64,000 bases of DNA from VGBV01 sp963813725 (GCA_963813725.1 CAWFAI010000017.1:1-64000), one strand, 5' to 3'. Shown: positions 35,235-44,395, numbered from the stretch's first letter. The notes: generated by a model from the letters alone, not told the origin. Numbers and translations: made by a program.

Positions 35235-35408
35235 GCCGACGGGGTTAGCTGACGGGCTCGCGCCGAAAGAGCGGCGCTACGGATCTGATGCTGTCGCAAA
35301 TGCATCCGATTCGCCCCGGGCGCTGAGCTGCTCGCGCCCCACTTGGGTCCCCCGCTCCCCGCGCGGATCGCGCCGGGATTGGGCCGTTGCGGGCGGCACG
35401 TTAGCAAA
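35235..35408 (-). ncRNA. c-di-AMP (ydaO-yuaA) riboswitch
   Basis: On the minus strand the 5' part GCTAACGTGCCGCCCGCAAC, the central GGGGGACCCAAGTGGGGCG, GGGGCGAATCGGATGC and the strongly conserved 3' CCCGTCAGCTAACCCCGTCG occur in the order and spacing of the ydaO motif. The element ends about 15 nt before the TTG start of the M23 peptidase gene. Known ydaO riboswitches turn genes off when c-di-AMP is high and precede wall hydrolases and osmotic genes. Confidence 0.93.
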
Positions 35409-35428
35409 CGAAAATGAAGTAGCGCGTC

Positions 35429-36023
35429 TCAGCCGATCAGCTCGGCGATCAGCACCGTCGCGCCGAAGACGAAGGCGACGGCGGCGATCGCCCCGACCAG
35501 CTTCGGGTCGGGGCCGCCGTGGATGCCGGTCTCGTGCACCGCGACGTGCCCCTTGCCGCGCGCGATCAGCCAGCGGTTGGCCGGCCAGGCGAAGGCCCCG
35601 GCGACGACGAGCGCGACCGAGAGGCTGCCCCAGAAGAGCGTGTTCGTCAGCCCCGCCTCCATCGCGCCCGGGATCGCCAGCATGATCGCGTTGTCGACGA
35701 CCTCCATGATCCCGATGCTGATCGTGTCGGAGGCGAGCGCGATCGGCACCACCGCGCTCAGCGCCAGCCCGGCGCGCAACAGCGGCACGCTCGTCAGCGT
35801 GTAGCCGAAGAGGAAGGCGAGGGCGACCGCCAGCGCCACCGTGCCCCACTCCGAGAAGCCCAGCGCCGTGCCCACCACCATGCCCGTGACCTCCCCGATC
35901 GCGCAGCCGGTCAGGCAGTGCAGCGTGGCGCTGAGCGCGACGACGTCGAGGGCGCGTGCCCTCGGTGGGCATGGCGTGGTGCTCGTGGCCGGCCTGGACC
36001 TCGGTCTGCGCGGCTGATTCCAC
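35429..36023 (-). CDS. DUF4396 membrane protein (frameshifted near N-terminus)
   Basis: About 197 aa. Five membrane helices, with the first holding the DUF4396 signature LSATLHCLTGCAIGEVTGMVVG, given here in part: HCLTGCAIGEVTGM. A GTG at 36023 gives an acidic, His-bearing N-terminus (TEVQAGHEHHAMPTEG) that joins the conserved part if one surplus A near 35958 is removed. Alternatively a GTG at 36043 reads straight through with a basic N-terminus. The Cys/His content suggests metal binding or transport, but function is unknown. Confidence 0.75.
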
Positions 36024-36064
36024 TTCGATCTCAGCCTAGCCACAGCGCCCGCGGCGCAAACCGG

Positions 36065-36460
36065 CTAGCTGACGCAGGTCTCGACCTGCATCCGGAACTC
36101 CTCCGGGGGCTCGCCTTCGAAGACGACGACCGCGTTCTTCTCCTTCACGACCACTGCCTGGCCGGCTCCGAAGCTCGCCTTGGCACCCTGCACGTCGGCG
36201 GCGGTGCGGTCTGCCTTCTCCTCGCTTCCTTCGACGATCACGGCGGCGATCTCGCCGTCGCCTGAGAGCACCCGGAAGTCCGGCGAAGCGTTGCCGAGGG
36301 CTGCGCTCGAGCTCAAATCCGAGGCCTCGACCGTCAGCCCCTCCTCGGTGAGGCAATCGCGGAGCGCGTCCTCGGAGGTGAGGTCCTCGCCGTCGTCTCC
36401 GCAGCCGGCCGCCAGCAGGGCGGCCGAGGCGATCACCGCTGCAGTCGCTGTGGACCTCAC
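36065..36460 (-). CDS. Putative lipoprotein of unknown function
   Basis: 131 aa from a GTG start at 36460. N-terminal signal (TATAAVIASAALLAAGC) with lipobox LLAAGC, followed by an acidic spacer and a small alpha/beta domain containing two further Cys (LRDCLTEEG and the C-terminal VETCVS) that may form a disulphide. No family recognised. Upstream lies a strong hairpin followed by a T-rich stretch, which may attenuate transcription. Confidence 0.75.
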   Translation of the reverse strand: MRSTATAAVIASAALLAAGCGDDGEDLTSEDALRDCLTEEGLTVEASDLSSSAALGNASPDFRVLSGDGEIAAVIVEGSEEKADRTAADVQGAKASFGAGQAVVVKEKNAVVVFEGEPPEEFRMQVETCVS

Positions 36461-36476
36461 CAGCGGAAAACTAATG

Positions 36477-36529
36477 GCAAAAGAAAGCCAGCGCGGCGAC
36501 CCCAGGGGGATGAAGGCCGCCGCGCTGGT
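36477..36529 (-). terminator. Hairpin plus T-rich tract upstream of the lipoprotein gene
   Basis: Perfect 11-bp inverted repeat CCAGCGCGGCG (36489-36499) / CGCCGCGCTGG (36519-36529) with a 19-nt loop. On the minus strand the stem is followed by CTTTCTTTTGCC, resembling an intrinsic terminator. No leftward gene ends just before it, so a leader attenuator 17-29 nt before the lipoprotein start is possible. Confidence 0.5.
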
Positions 36530-36697
36530 TTGCCAGCGCTCATCAATCGAACGCCGGCCTGGAACTGCGAAGAAGGCTAGGCGCGGGTCGTTCACCTCGC
36601 ATCCGTGAGTCTCCGCACAGCGCGTCCGTAGAAATCACGGACGGCTTCACGGAGGCCGTCTGCCGCCGGCGGGGGCCGTCCGCCAGAATCCCGCTGG

Positions 36698-37444
36698 ATG
36701 GAGTCCGATCCCGCCGCAGGCGTCACGGTCTTTGCGGCGCTCGCCGCGGGGCTGGTGTCGTTCCTGTCGCCGTGCGTGCTGCCGCTGGTTCCCGGCTATC
36801 TCTCGGCGGTCACGGGGGTCTCGGCCGGGGAGATCGAGCGCGCCGGCTGGCGCAAGGTCCTCCCCCCCAGCCTCATCTTCGTCGCCAGCTTCTCGGCCAT
36901 CTTCATCATCCTCGGGCTCACCGCGACGGGCCTCGGAAGCACCTTGCAGGACCACCGCGACACCCTGAACAAGATCTCGGCTGCGCTCATCATCGCCATG
37001 GGGGTGCTGTTCGTCGCCGCTCCGTTCGTCGTCCGGCTGAACAAGGAGTGGCGGGTGGACGCGCTGATGGAGCGGGCCGGCAGCGGCGGCCCCATCGTCG
37101 CGGGCGCCGCATTCGCGGTCGCCTGGACGCCGTGCGTGGGCCCCACCCTGGCCGCGATCCTCTCGGCGGCGGCGCTGTCGGGCTCGGAGGCTCACGGGGC
37201 GTTGCTGCTGGCCTTCTACTCGGCGGGGCTCGCGATCCCCTTCATCGCCACCGCGGTCGCCTTCACCCGCATGACGACCGCGTTCGAGGCCGTCAAGCGT
37301 CACTACATGGCGATCATGGCGGCCGGCGGAGTCATCCTGATCGCGATGGGCGTGCTCATCTGGACCGGCGAGCTGTTTCGCCTCAACGCCGAGGCGCAGC
37401 AGTTCCTCGATAGCGTGGGGCTCAACTTCTTCGCCGATGTCTGA
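36698..37444 (+). CDS. ccdA: Cytochrome c biogenesis/thiol-electron transfer protein CcdA
   Basis: Polytopic membrane protein of 248 aa (six helices) that carries reducing equivalents across the membrane to thioredoxin-like partners. The two redox cysteines are in FLSPCVLPLVPGYLS (first helix) and AWTPCVGPTLA (fourth helix), the hallmark of the DsbD-beta/CcdA family. The stop overlaps the next gene's start by 8 nt. No cytochrome c assembly genes (resB/resC) are in the window. Confidence 0.93.
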   Translation: MESDPAAGVTVFAALAAGLVSFLSPCVLPLVPGYLSAVTGVSAGEIERAGWRKVLPPSLIFVASFSAIFIILGLTATGLGSTLQDHRDTLNKISAALIIAMGVLFVAAPFVVRLNKEWRVDALMERAGSGGPIVAGAAFAVAWTPCVGPTLAAILSAAALSGSEAHGALLLAFYSAGLAIPFIATAVAFTRMTTAFEAVKRHYMAIMAAGGVILIAMGVLIWTGELFRLNAEAQQFLDSVGLNFFADV

Positions 37445-38822
37445 CCAGTCCCAAAACCAGCCGAACACCGCCGTGATCGGAGCCGGGATCAGCGGGCTCA
37501 CCGCCGGCAAGGCGCTGAGCGACCGCGGCCTGCCTTACACCTGCTTCGAGGCCAGCGACGACGTCGGCGGGAACTGGTACTTCGGCAACCCGAACGGCCG
37601 CTCGTCGGCCTACGAGTCGCTCCACATCGACACGGCGCGCGACAGCGTCAGCTTCCGCGACATGCCGATGGGCGAGAGCTACTCCGACTATCCCCATCAC
37701 GCCGAGATCAAGGAGTACCTGGGGCGCTACGCCGACGCCTTCGGGCTGCGCGACCGCATCCGGTTCAAGACACCCGTGAAGCGAGCCGAGCGCAAGCCCG
37801 GGGGCGGCTGGAGGCTCACCCTCGAGGACGGCTCGACGCAGGAGTTCGACTTCCTCGCCGTCGGCAACGGGCACCACTGGGACCCCCGCTACCCGGACTT
37901 CCCCGGCAGCTTCGACGGCGAGACGATCCACTCGCACCACTACCTCGGCCCGGCCGACCCCATGGACATGCACGGCAAGCGCGTGCTGGTGGTCGGGATC
38001 GGCAACAGCGCGGTCGACATCACCTCCGAGCTCTCGCGCAAGGGCGTTGCGGAGGCGGTATTCATCTCCACGCGGAGCGGCGCCTGGGTCATGCCCAAGT
38101 ACCTGTTCGGCAAGCCCGTCGGCGACATCGTCAAGACCTCCCCCCACCTTCCCCTGAGGCTGCAGCGCTGGCTGGCGAGGCCGATCCCCTACATCGCCTC
38201 GGGGCGGATGGAGGACTTCGGCCTCCCCCATCCGAACCACAATTTCCTCGAGGCGCACCCCACGGTGTCCAGCGAACTGCTGCTGCGCCTGGGCCAGGGG
38301 GACGCCGTCGCCAAGCCGAACGTCTCCGAGCTGCTCGGCGACAGCGTCCGCTTCGAGGACGGCAGCACCGAGGAGGTGGACGTGATCGTCTACGCGACGG
38401 GATACAAGATCAGCTTCCCGTTCTTCGACGATGACTTCCTGACGGCGCCCGACAACCGCCTGCCGCTCTACAAGCGCATCTTCAGGCCCGGCATCGACGA
38501 CCTGGCGCTGATCGGGTTCGCGCAGGTGATCCCCACGCTGTTCCCCTTCGTCGAGCTGCAGAGCAAGCTGGTGGCCGCGTACGTGGACGGCGACTACGCC
38601 CTGCCCCCGGAGCCCGAGATGGAGCGGGCGATTCGGTCCGACGAGGCGCTCTACGTGGGCCACTTCTCCGATCGCCCCCGCCACACGATGCAGGTGGACT
38701 GGTACCTCTACGAGCACCAGATGCGCACGCAGGAGATGCCGGCGGGACGCGATCGCGCCCGGCGCGGGATGGCGGCCCGGCTCGCGGGCCGCGCCGAGCG
38801 CGGGGAGCCCGTAACTGCCTGA
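37437..38822 (+). CDS. Flavin-containing monooxygenase
   Basis: 461 aa. FAD-binding GAGISGLTAGKAL (near 11-23), FMO signature FDGETIHSHHYLGP (FxGxxxHxxxY), NADPH-binding VGIGNSAVDITSEL and the ATG-type motif VYATGYKISFPF are all present. Such enzymes oxygenate N- or S-containing soft nucleophiles or act as Baeyer-Villiger enzymes. Overlap with ccdA suggests cotranscription, though no functional tie is evident. Confidence 0.92.
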   Translation: MSDQSQNQPNTAVIGAGISGLTAGKALSDRGLPYTCFEASDDVGGNWYFGNPNGRSSAYESLHIDTARDSVSFRDMPMGESYSDYPHHAEIKEYLGRYADAFGLRDRIRFKTPVKRAERKPGGGWRLTLEDGSTQEFDFLAVGNGHHWDPRYPDFPGSFDGETIHSHHYLGPADPMDMHGKRVLVVGIGNSAVDITSELSRKGVAEAVFISTRSGAWVMPKYLFGKPVGDIVKTSPHLPLRLQRWLARPIPYIASGRMEDFGLPHPNHNFLEAHPTVSSELLLRLGQGDAVAKPNVSELLGDSVRFEDGSTEEVDVIVYATGYKISFPFFDDDFLTAPDNRLPLYKRIFRPGIDDLALIGFAQVIPTLFPFVELQSKLVAAYVDGDYALPPEPEMERAIRSDEALYVGHFSDRPRHTMQVDWYLYEHQMRTQEMPAGRDRARRGMAARLAGRAERGEPVTA

Positions 38823-38832
38823 GCGGCTGGAC

Positions 38833-39732
38833 GTGAGCTTCCAGAGCGGCGGGGAGACCCTCGCCGCCTGGCACCTCGCAGGCGAGGGCGACGCCTTCGC
38901 GGGCGACGGGGGCCGCCCCTGCGTGGTGATGGCACATGGGATCGGCGGCACCCGCGACTCGGGGCTGCTGCCCTTCGCCGAGGCCTTCTCCGGGGCCGGC
39001 CTGGACGTGCTGCTGTTCGACTACCGGAACTTCGGCGACTCCACCGGGGAGCCGCGCCAGTTCGGCTGGCCGCCTCGGCACCGCGAGGACTACCGGGCGG
39101 CGGTCGAGCGCGCCCGCGCCCTGGATGGCGTCGACCCCGACCGGATCGTGCTCTGGGGCACCTCCTGGTCGGGCGGTCACGTCGTCTTCGTCGCCGCCGA
39201 CGACGAGCGGATCGCGGCCGTGATCGCGCAGACGCCCGACCTGGACGGCTTGCGGACGATGCTCGAGATCGGTCGCTACGCGGGGCCGGCCCACCTGCTG
39301 CGGCTGACCGGGCACGGCCTGCGCGACGTGGCGGCCGCGCTGCGGGGCAGGACGCCGCACCGGATCCCGATCGTGGCCGCGCCCGGCGGCGCCGCGGCGA
39401 TGAGCACCGAGGAGGCCGCTCCGGGCTATGACGCGATCTCCGGGCCGACCTGGCGCAACGAGATCGGCGCGCGGGCGGTGCTCTACGAGGGCCGGAACCG
39501 CGCGATCACGCGGATCGGGGAGCTGCGCTGCCCGATCCTGATTCAGGTGGCCGAGCGGGACTCCATCGCGCCGCCCGGGCAGGCGAAGGCGGCGGCCTGG
39601 CGCGCGAAGGGGCGCTCGGAGGTGCGCGAGTACCCCTGCGCCCACTTCGACATCTACGTCGGCCGCTGGCGCGACCGCTCGATCGCAGACCAGCTCCACT
39701 TCCTGCGGCGCCACCTGGCTTCGCGGACCTGA
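38833..39732 (+). CDS. Alpha/beta hydrolase
   Basis: 299 aa with GTG start 10 bases after the FMO gene. VMAHGIGGTRDSG (oxyanion), the nucleophile elbow WGTSWSGGH (Ser near 115), the acid in QVAERDSIAPP and the His in CAHFDIYVG form a complete triad. LDVLLFDYRNFGDSTGEP is typical of the dienelactone hydrolase/peptidase-like subgroup. Possibly acts on FMO products, by context only. Confidence 0.87.
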   Translation: MSFQSGGETLAAWHLAGEGDAFAGDGGRPCVVMAHGIGGTRDSGLLPFAEAFSGAGLDVLLFDYRNFGDSTGEPRQFGWPPRHREDYRAAVERARALDGVDPDRIVLWGTSWSGGHVVFVAADDERIAAVIAQTPDLDGLRTMLEIGRYAGPAHLLRLTGHGLRDVAAALRGRTPHRIPIVAAPGGAAAMSTEEAAPGYDAISGPTWRNEIGARAVLYEGRNRAITRIGELRCPILIQVAERDSIAPPGQAKAAAWRAKGRSEVREYPCAHFDIYVGRWRDRSIADQLHFLRRHLASRT

Positions 39733-39806
39733 GCAGTAGTGGTTCGGCCCCGTTCCCTTCCGGTCCCTCCGCCTCAGCCCTCGACCTGCCGCCGTAGGCT
39801 GGTGCC

Positions 39807-40163
39807 ATGCCCTCTCGAGTACTCCCGATCGCCCTCGTCGCGGCCGCGCTGGTGCTCGGCGCCTGCGGTTCGGACGACGACGCCGGGCCGCGCGAGGTCG
39901 CGCAGGCCTGGGCCGACGCCGTGGCCGAAGAGGACGGTGCGGCGGCCTGCGCCCTGCTGCCGCGCGGCTTCTTCCAGGGCATCGGCCAGAAGGAATGCGC
40001 GGCCGGCTACAGCCGGGAGTTCCGAGAAGAGGGCGCACAGTATTTCGGCGAGGCGACCGACGTCGCGGTCGACGGCGACAGCGCCCGAGCCGAGTTCAGC
40101 GGCGGCGGCTTTCTCGACCTCGCCCGCATCGGGGGCGAGTGGTACGTCGACCTGGTCCGCTGA
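39807..40163 (+). CDS. Small lipoprotein of unknown function
   Basis: 118 aa. Signal peptide with lipobox LVLGAC (Cys near 20), acidic spacer, then a domain reading AQAWADAVAEEDGAAACALL and ending GGEWYVDLVR, the shape of NTF2/SnoaL-like or DUF4878-like lipoproteins. Two internal Cys (ACALL, KECAAGY) may pair. Function unknown. Confidence 0.8.
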   Translation: MPSRVLPIALVAAALVLGACGSDDDAGPREVAQAWADAVAEEDGAAACALLPRGFFQGIGQKECAAGYSREFREEGAQYFGEATDVAVDGDSARAEFSGGGFLDLARIGGEWYVDLVR

Positions 40164-40219
40164 GCTACTCCCGCAGCCCGGCGGCTTGGGGGGATTCCGG
40201 TGGCTACTGGTAGCGGGGC

Positions 40220-40619
40220 CTACTCCGAGCTGATGGCTGCGATCGCATCCTCCCTGCTCCAGAATCCCTGCCAGCCGGTGATCTCGCCGTTCTCGAGCGT
40301 GAAGATCGAGGCCCCGGGCTGGGCCATCTCGATGCCGTCGCGGCCGCGGACGTGCTCGACGCTGAGATAGAGGACCCGCTGCCCATCTACCGCCTCGATC
40401 CGCTCCGGCTCTGAGCGATGCTCCTCCCATGTGGCCGCGAACTCCGCGAAGTAGCGGATGGTCGTCCTCGCGCCCCCGGGCCGAGCGCGCGCCCGGCTGC
40501 TCGGGCGGCTCCGCGAACTCGACGTCCTCGGCGAAGAACTCGGCGCCGGCGGCCTCGATGCCCCGCTCGTTGTAGACCTCGACAAGACGCCTGACGGTCT
40601 CGACGTTGTCGGGTGGCAC
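40220..40619 (-). CDS. SnoaL/NTF2-like protein (frameshifted)
   Basis: About 132 aa after repair. GTG start at 40619 leads VETVRRLVEVYNERGIEAAG and FFAEDVEFAEPPEQP; the frame then changes near 40470-40480 (one surplus C) and continues TTIRYFAEFAATWEEHRSEP, VLYLSVEHVRGRDG and SIFTLENGEITGWQGF, the usual final strands of SnoaL-like cone folds. Role unknown; such proteins bind small hydrophobic ligands or act as isomerases/hydrolases. Confidence 0.78.
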
Positions 40620-40627
40620 GGCGCTCG

Positions 40628-40936
40628 TCAGTGGTGCGGGCCGGTCGGGACCTTTGTGGGCACCGCGACCTCGATCGGGATGCCGAGGGCCTCGGCCTCC
40701 TCGATGCCCTCGCCGTCCATGTCGCGCGAGCAGATGATCTTGAAGCGGCCCGTGCCGATCTCGGGGTCGCCGACGACCGGCAGGCCCCTGATCTGCTCCC
40801 AGCCCAGGCGATCGGCCTCGAAGGGGTTCATGCGCACCTCGGCCGCCGGGAAGGGGCAATTCGCGTTGTGCTGGTCGATCGCCTTTGAGATCGCCTCCAG
40901 GTTCTTGGCCTCGGCCTCGGTCACCGCGCTCAACAT
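40628..40936 (-). CDS. Hypothetical protein, 102 aa
   Basis: No family recognised. The sequence is acidic and compact (EAEAKNLEAISKAIDQHNAN, then RMNPFEADRLGWEQIRGLP, ending VAVPTKVPTGPHH) with two Cys and several His, so metal binding is conceivable. It is encoded 8 bases upstream of the SnoaL-like gene in the same direction and divergent from dinB, with only 20 bases between the two start codons. Confidence 0.7.
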   Translation of the reverse strand: MLSAVTEAEAKNLEAISKAIDQHNANCPFPAAEVRMNPFEADRLGWEQIRGLPVVGDPEIGTGRFKIICSRDMDGEGIEEAEALGIPIEVAVPTKVPTGPHH

Positions 40937-40956
40937 AGCGAGCGCCGTCGGGCCCC

Positions 40957-42087
40957 GTGCCTAGCATCGTGCAACGAGAGGTGATCGCCCACGTCGACAT
41001 GGACGCCTTCTACGTCTCGATCGAGATGCTTCGTCATCCCGAGCTGCGCGGCAAGCCGGTGGTGGTCGCCCACGACGGGCCCAGGGGCGTCGTCACCACC
41101 GCCTCCTACGCCGCCCGCGAGTTCGGGGTGCACTCGGCGCTGCCGATGGTCACGGCGCGCCGCCGCTGCCCGCACCTGACCGTCCTCCCCGTCGACATGC
41201 AGCTCTACCGCCGCGGCTCGGTCAAGGTGATGGAGACGCTGCGCGGGTTCAGCGACTCGATCGAGGTCGTCGGCCTCGACGAGGCCTACGTCGACCTCTC
41301 GGGGTCCCCCGTCCCCCAGTCCCGGGCCCGCGAGATCAAGACCCGGATCAGGGACGCGACGCGGCTGGTCTGCTCGATCGGCCTGGGGCCGAACAAGCTG
41401 ATGGCGAAGATCGCATCTGACCTGGACAAGCCCGACGGCCTGTTCGTGCTGACCGAGGACAACTGGCTGCAGGCGGTCGGCGAGAGGCCCGCCTCGCTGC
41501 TGCCGGGGGTCGGCCCGCGCACCTTCGAGCGCCTGCGCGCCGCGGGTATCGAGACCGTGGCCGACCTGGCCGGCGCCGACGCGACGGCCCTGGAGCGAGG
41601 CTTCGGCCCCCGCCACGGTCCGGCCCTGCGCGAGCGCGGCAGGGGCGTTGGCGAGACGGCGCTGACCACCGACCGCGTGCGCAAGTCCGAGAGCCGCGAG
41701 ACGACCTTCTCCCACGATGTCAGCGACCGCGGCCGCATGGACGAGGTGCTCGATGAGTTGGGCGCCTCGGTCTGCGAGAGCCTCACCCAGCACGCCCTGT
41801 CCGGACGGACCGTGACGCTGAAGATCAGGCTCTCGCCCTGGCGCACCCACACCCGCTCGAGGACCCTGGCGGCTCCCACGCGCGACCCCGCGACGGTGAT
41901 CGCCGTAGCGCGCGAGCTGCTCGCGCGCTTCGATCCGGCCGACCCGGTTCGCCTGCTCGGCGTCGGCGTGGCGGGGCTCGCAGGCGACGAGGATTGCTCG
42001 GCCGCCGATCCGAACGCCCCCGGAACGAGCGGCGGCCCGGCGCATGGCGCCGGGCCGCTCGAGCTCGATCTGGGCCTCAGCGCCTAG
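40957..42087 (+). CDS. dinB: DNA polymerase IV (Y-family)
   Basis: Translesion polymerase of 376 aa. Catalytic HVDMDAFYVSIE and VGLDEAYVDLSG supply the acidic residues, ASYAAREFGVHSALPM the fingers, then LPGVGPRTFERLRAAGI helix-hairpin-helix and a little-finger domain. The tail LELDLGLSA resembles a weak beta-clamp-binding motif. GTG start. No LexA box is visible in the upstream 60 bp, unlike recA. Confidence 0.95.
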   Translation: MPSIVQREVIAHVDMDAFYVSIEMLRHPELRGKPVVVAHDGPRGVVTTASYAAREFGVHSALPMVTARRRCPHLTVLPVDMQLYRRGSVKVMETLRGFSDSIEVVGLDEAYVDLSGSPVPQSRAREIKTRIRDATRLVCSIGLGPNKLMAKIASDLDKPDGLFVLTEDNWLQAVGERPASLLPGVGPRTFERLRAAGIETVADLAGADATALERGFGPRHGPALRERGRGVGETALTTDRVRKSESRETTFSHDVSDRGRMDEVLDELGASVCESLTQHALSGRTVTLKIRLSPWRTHTRSRTLAAPTRDPATVIAVARELLARFDPADPVRLLGVGVAGLAGDEDCSAADPNAPGTSGGPAHGAGPLELDLGLSA

Positions 42088-42143
42088 CGGCTGAGGTCAC
42101 ACTCCGGCGCCCTGCAAGCGGTTGTGCGAATATCGAAGCCCGC

Positions 42144-43637
42144 ATGAGCGACCGCCTCACAGGCCTCGATTCCTCGTTTCTGCACCTCGAGCAGGACGGG
42201 GACACGCACATGCACGTCGCCTCGACGACCCTGTTCGAGGGTCCCGCCCCCGGCTACGTCGACTTCCGCGACCACCTGGAGTCGCGCCTGCACCTGGTGC
42301 CGCGCTTCCGCCAGAAGATCCGCTCCGTGCCGCTCGGCCAGGGGCGGCCCGTGTGGGTGGACGATCCCCACTTCAACCTCACCTACCACGTCCGCCACAC
42401 CTCTCTGCCGCCCCCGGGCAGCGAGGAGCAGCTGAAGAACCTGGCGGCGCGCGTCTTCAGCCAGCAACTCGACCGCTCGAAGCCGCTCTGGGAGATGTGG
42501 CTGGTCGAGGGGCTGAAGGGGGGCCGCTTCGCGATCGTAGGCAAGACCCACCACTGCCTCGTGGACGGCGTCTCGGGCGTCGACATCACCACGGTCCTGT
42601 TCGATCTGGAGAAGGAGCCCCCCGACCCGCCCCCGGCCCAGGAGGAGTGGATCCCCGAGCCCGAGCCGAGCGGTGCTGAGCTGCTGTCGGAGGCGCTGGT
42701 TGAGCGAGTGGTCAGCCCCCAGGAGGTGGCGCGCGGCGCGCGGCGCATCGTGCGCGGCCCCCGCCGGATGCTCTCGAAGGCGACCGATGCCGCCGTCGCG
42801 GCGGGCTCGTTTGCGTGGGCCGGTGTCGGCGCGCCCAGCACCCCCTTCAACGTGGACATCGGCGGCCACCGCCGCTTTGCGATGGTGCGCGCCTCGCTGG
42901 CCGATCTGAAGCAGGTGAAGAACGAACTCGGCGGCACCGTCAACGACGTCATCCTGGCGGCCGTCGCGGGCGCCCTGGGGCGGTACCTGCGCTCGCGCGG
43001 GCACGCCACAAAGGACCTGGAGATCCGCGCGCTGGTCCCCGTCAGCGTCCGCACCGAAGACCAGAGCGGCGCCCTGGGGAACCGGGTCTCGGGGATGATG
43101 GCCAAGCTTCCCGTGGGCATCGAGAACCCCGTCGAGCGGCTGAGCTTCGTGACCTCGTCGATGGGCGACCTGAAGGCCTCCAAGCAGGCGATGGGCGCGA
43201 GCCTCATGACCCAGCTCAGCGACTTCGCGCCGCCCACGATCTCGGCCCAGGCGGCGCGCCTGCAGTCCCGCCAGCGCTTCTTCAACCTCGTCGTCACCAA
43301 CGTCCCCGGCCCGCAGTTCCCGCTGTACCTGATGGGCCACCGGATGGAGCGGATCTTCCCGATGGTGCCCCTGGCCAAGCGCCAGGCCCTCTGCGTGGGG
43401 ATCATGAGCTATGACGGGCAGGTCAACTTCGGCCTGATCGGCGACTACGACGCGATGTCCGAGCTCGAGGACTTCGCCGGCGACCTGGAGGCCGCGCTAG
43501 ACGAGCTGATCGAGGCCGCCGGAGGGCGACGGGGGCTGCTGCGCCGCTTCGCCCCCGAGCGCGAGCAGGCGGCGGCCCGGGTCAACGGGCACAGCGAGGA
43601 CACCGGGCTCGAGCCCGGCGACCAACCTGACGCCTAG
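42144..43637 (+). CDS. Wax ester synthase/diacylglycerol acyltransferase
   Basis: WS/DGAT enzyme of 497 aa that forms wax esters or triacylglycerol from acyl-CoA. The catalytic motif HHCLVDGVSG (HHxxxDG) lies near 132-141; the N-terminal MSDRLTGLDSSFLHLEQD, PLWEMWLVEGL, TVNDVILAAVAGALG and the C-terminal FNLVVTNVPGPQFPLY are family hallmarks. Indicates neutral lipid storage, as in many actinobacteria. Stops 4 bases inside the convergent deacetylase gene. Confidence 0.93.
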   Translation: MSDRLTGLDSSFLHLEQDGDTHMHVASTTLFEGPAPGYVDFRDHLESRLHLVPRFRQKIRSVPLGQGRPVWVDDPHFNLTYHVRHTSLPPPGSEEQLKNLAARVFSQQLDRSKPLWEMWLVEGLKGGRFAIVGKTHHCLVDGVSGVDITTVLFDLEKEPPDPPPAQEEWIPEPEPSGAELLSEALVERVVSPQEVARGARRIVRGPRRMLSKATDAAVAAGSFAWAGVGAPSTPFNVDIGGHRRFAMVRASLADLKQVKNELGGTVNDVILAAVAGALGRYLRSRGHATKDLEIRALVPVSVRTEDQSGALGNRVSGMMAKLPVGIENPVERLSFVTSSMGDLKASKQAMGASLMTQLSDFAPPTISAQAARLQSRQRFFNLVVTNVPGPQFPLYLMGHRMERIFPMVPLAKRQALCVGIMSYDGQVNFGLIGDYDAMSELEDFAGDLEAALDELIEAAGGRRGLLRRFAPEREQAAARVNGHSEDTGLEPGDQPDA

Positions 43638-44395
43638 GCCGGCCGCTCCCCCTCCGCGGCGACCCGACGCTCGGCGCTGGCCGCTTCCTCGAGGGCGCCG
43701 CCCTCGTATGCGAACGCCTCCCGGTGGGTGGCCCGGGCCACGTCCTCGCCCCAGATCGGCGTGTCGAAGCGCTCGCGCACGCGCGCCCGCAGCAGCTCTT
43801 CCAGGTCCTCGCGGCGAGCGAGGTCGTACTCCGAGCCCGAGTCCGCATCGGGGTAGCCGGGGTGGGCCATCCACTCCGTGACGCCCGGTGGGAGCTCCCG
43901 CAGCTCGGCCGGCTCGGCCGGCTCCGAGCTGCGCGTGCGGCCGATCAGCAGGTCAGGGGTCGGGATCCCGCGCTCCTGCAGCCACTGGCGGTGGTCGGTG
44001 CTGACAGACCGCACCGGGACCTTGATCTGCTGGGCGATCTGCAGCACCGGCGTTGCCAGCTCGGGCCGCGCGTGGCAGTGGTTGTGCCCGTCGATGTAGG
44101 CCGGCCAGTGGCCGAACAGGTCGACGAAGCGGTCCAGCTGCACTCGCAGGCTCGTCCGGGCGGGGGCGGCGCTGCGGGCGCCCCAGCGCCCCTCGAACTC
44201 GAGGTGAAGGCCGACCTCCACCCCGCAATCCAGCAAAGGGGCGGGGTCACAATGCTCGCGCTCGACGAGGGCGCTGACGGAATCGACCGCGCCGGCCTCG
44301 ATCGCGGCGAGGATGCCCTCGTTGTACGAGGGCCAGTAACCGTAGTCGTCGGCGGTGATGATCAGGCGGCGCTCGCCGCCTCCGTTGGCCTCCAT
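43634..44395 (-). CDS. YdjC/ChbG-like carbohydrate deacetylase
   Basis: 253 aa. RRLIITADDYGYWPSYNEGI carries the Asp-Asp metal/catalytic pair, VGLHLEFEG the first His and YIDGHNHCHARPEL the second His group of the YdjC (polysaccharide deacetylase-like TIM barrel) family. Homologues deacetylate chitooligosaccharides or similar amides. ATG 44395 precedes the conserved start. Confidence 0.87.
   Translation of the reverse strand: MEANGGGERRLIITADDYGYWPSYNEGILAAIEAGAVDSVSALVEREHCDPAPLLDCGVEVGLHLEFEGRWGARSAAPARTSLRVQLDRFVDLFGHWPAYIDGHNHCHARPELATPVLQIAQQIKVPVRSVSTDHRQWLQERGIPTPDLLIGRTRSSEPAEPAELRELPPGVTEWMAHPGYPDADSGSEYDLARREDLEELLRARVRERFDTPIWGEDVARATHREAFAYEGGALEEAASAERRVAAEGERPA

Noticed and set aside
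35219..35407. N-terminal 63-residue extension of the M23 peptidase
   Set aside because: This stretch is the ydaO riboswitch; the signal peptide begins after it, so the open frame there is fortuitous.
40900..40957. LexA box upstream of dinB
   Set aside because: No GAAC-N4-GTTC or close variant is present in the 60 bases before the start, although dinB is often SOS-controlled.
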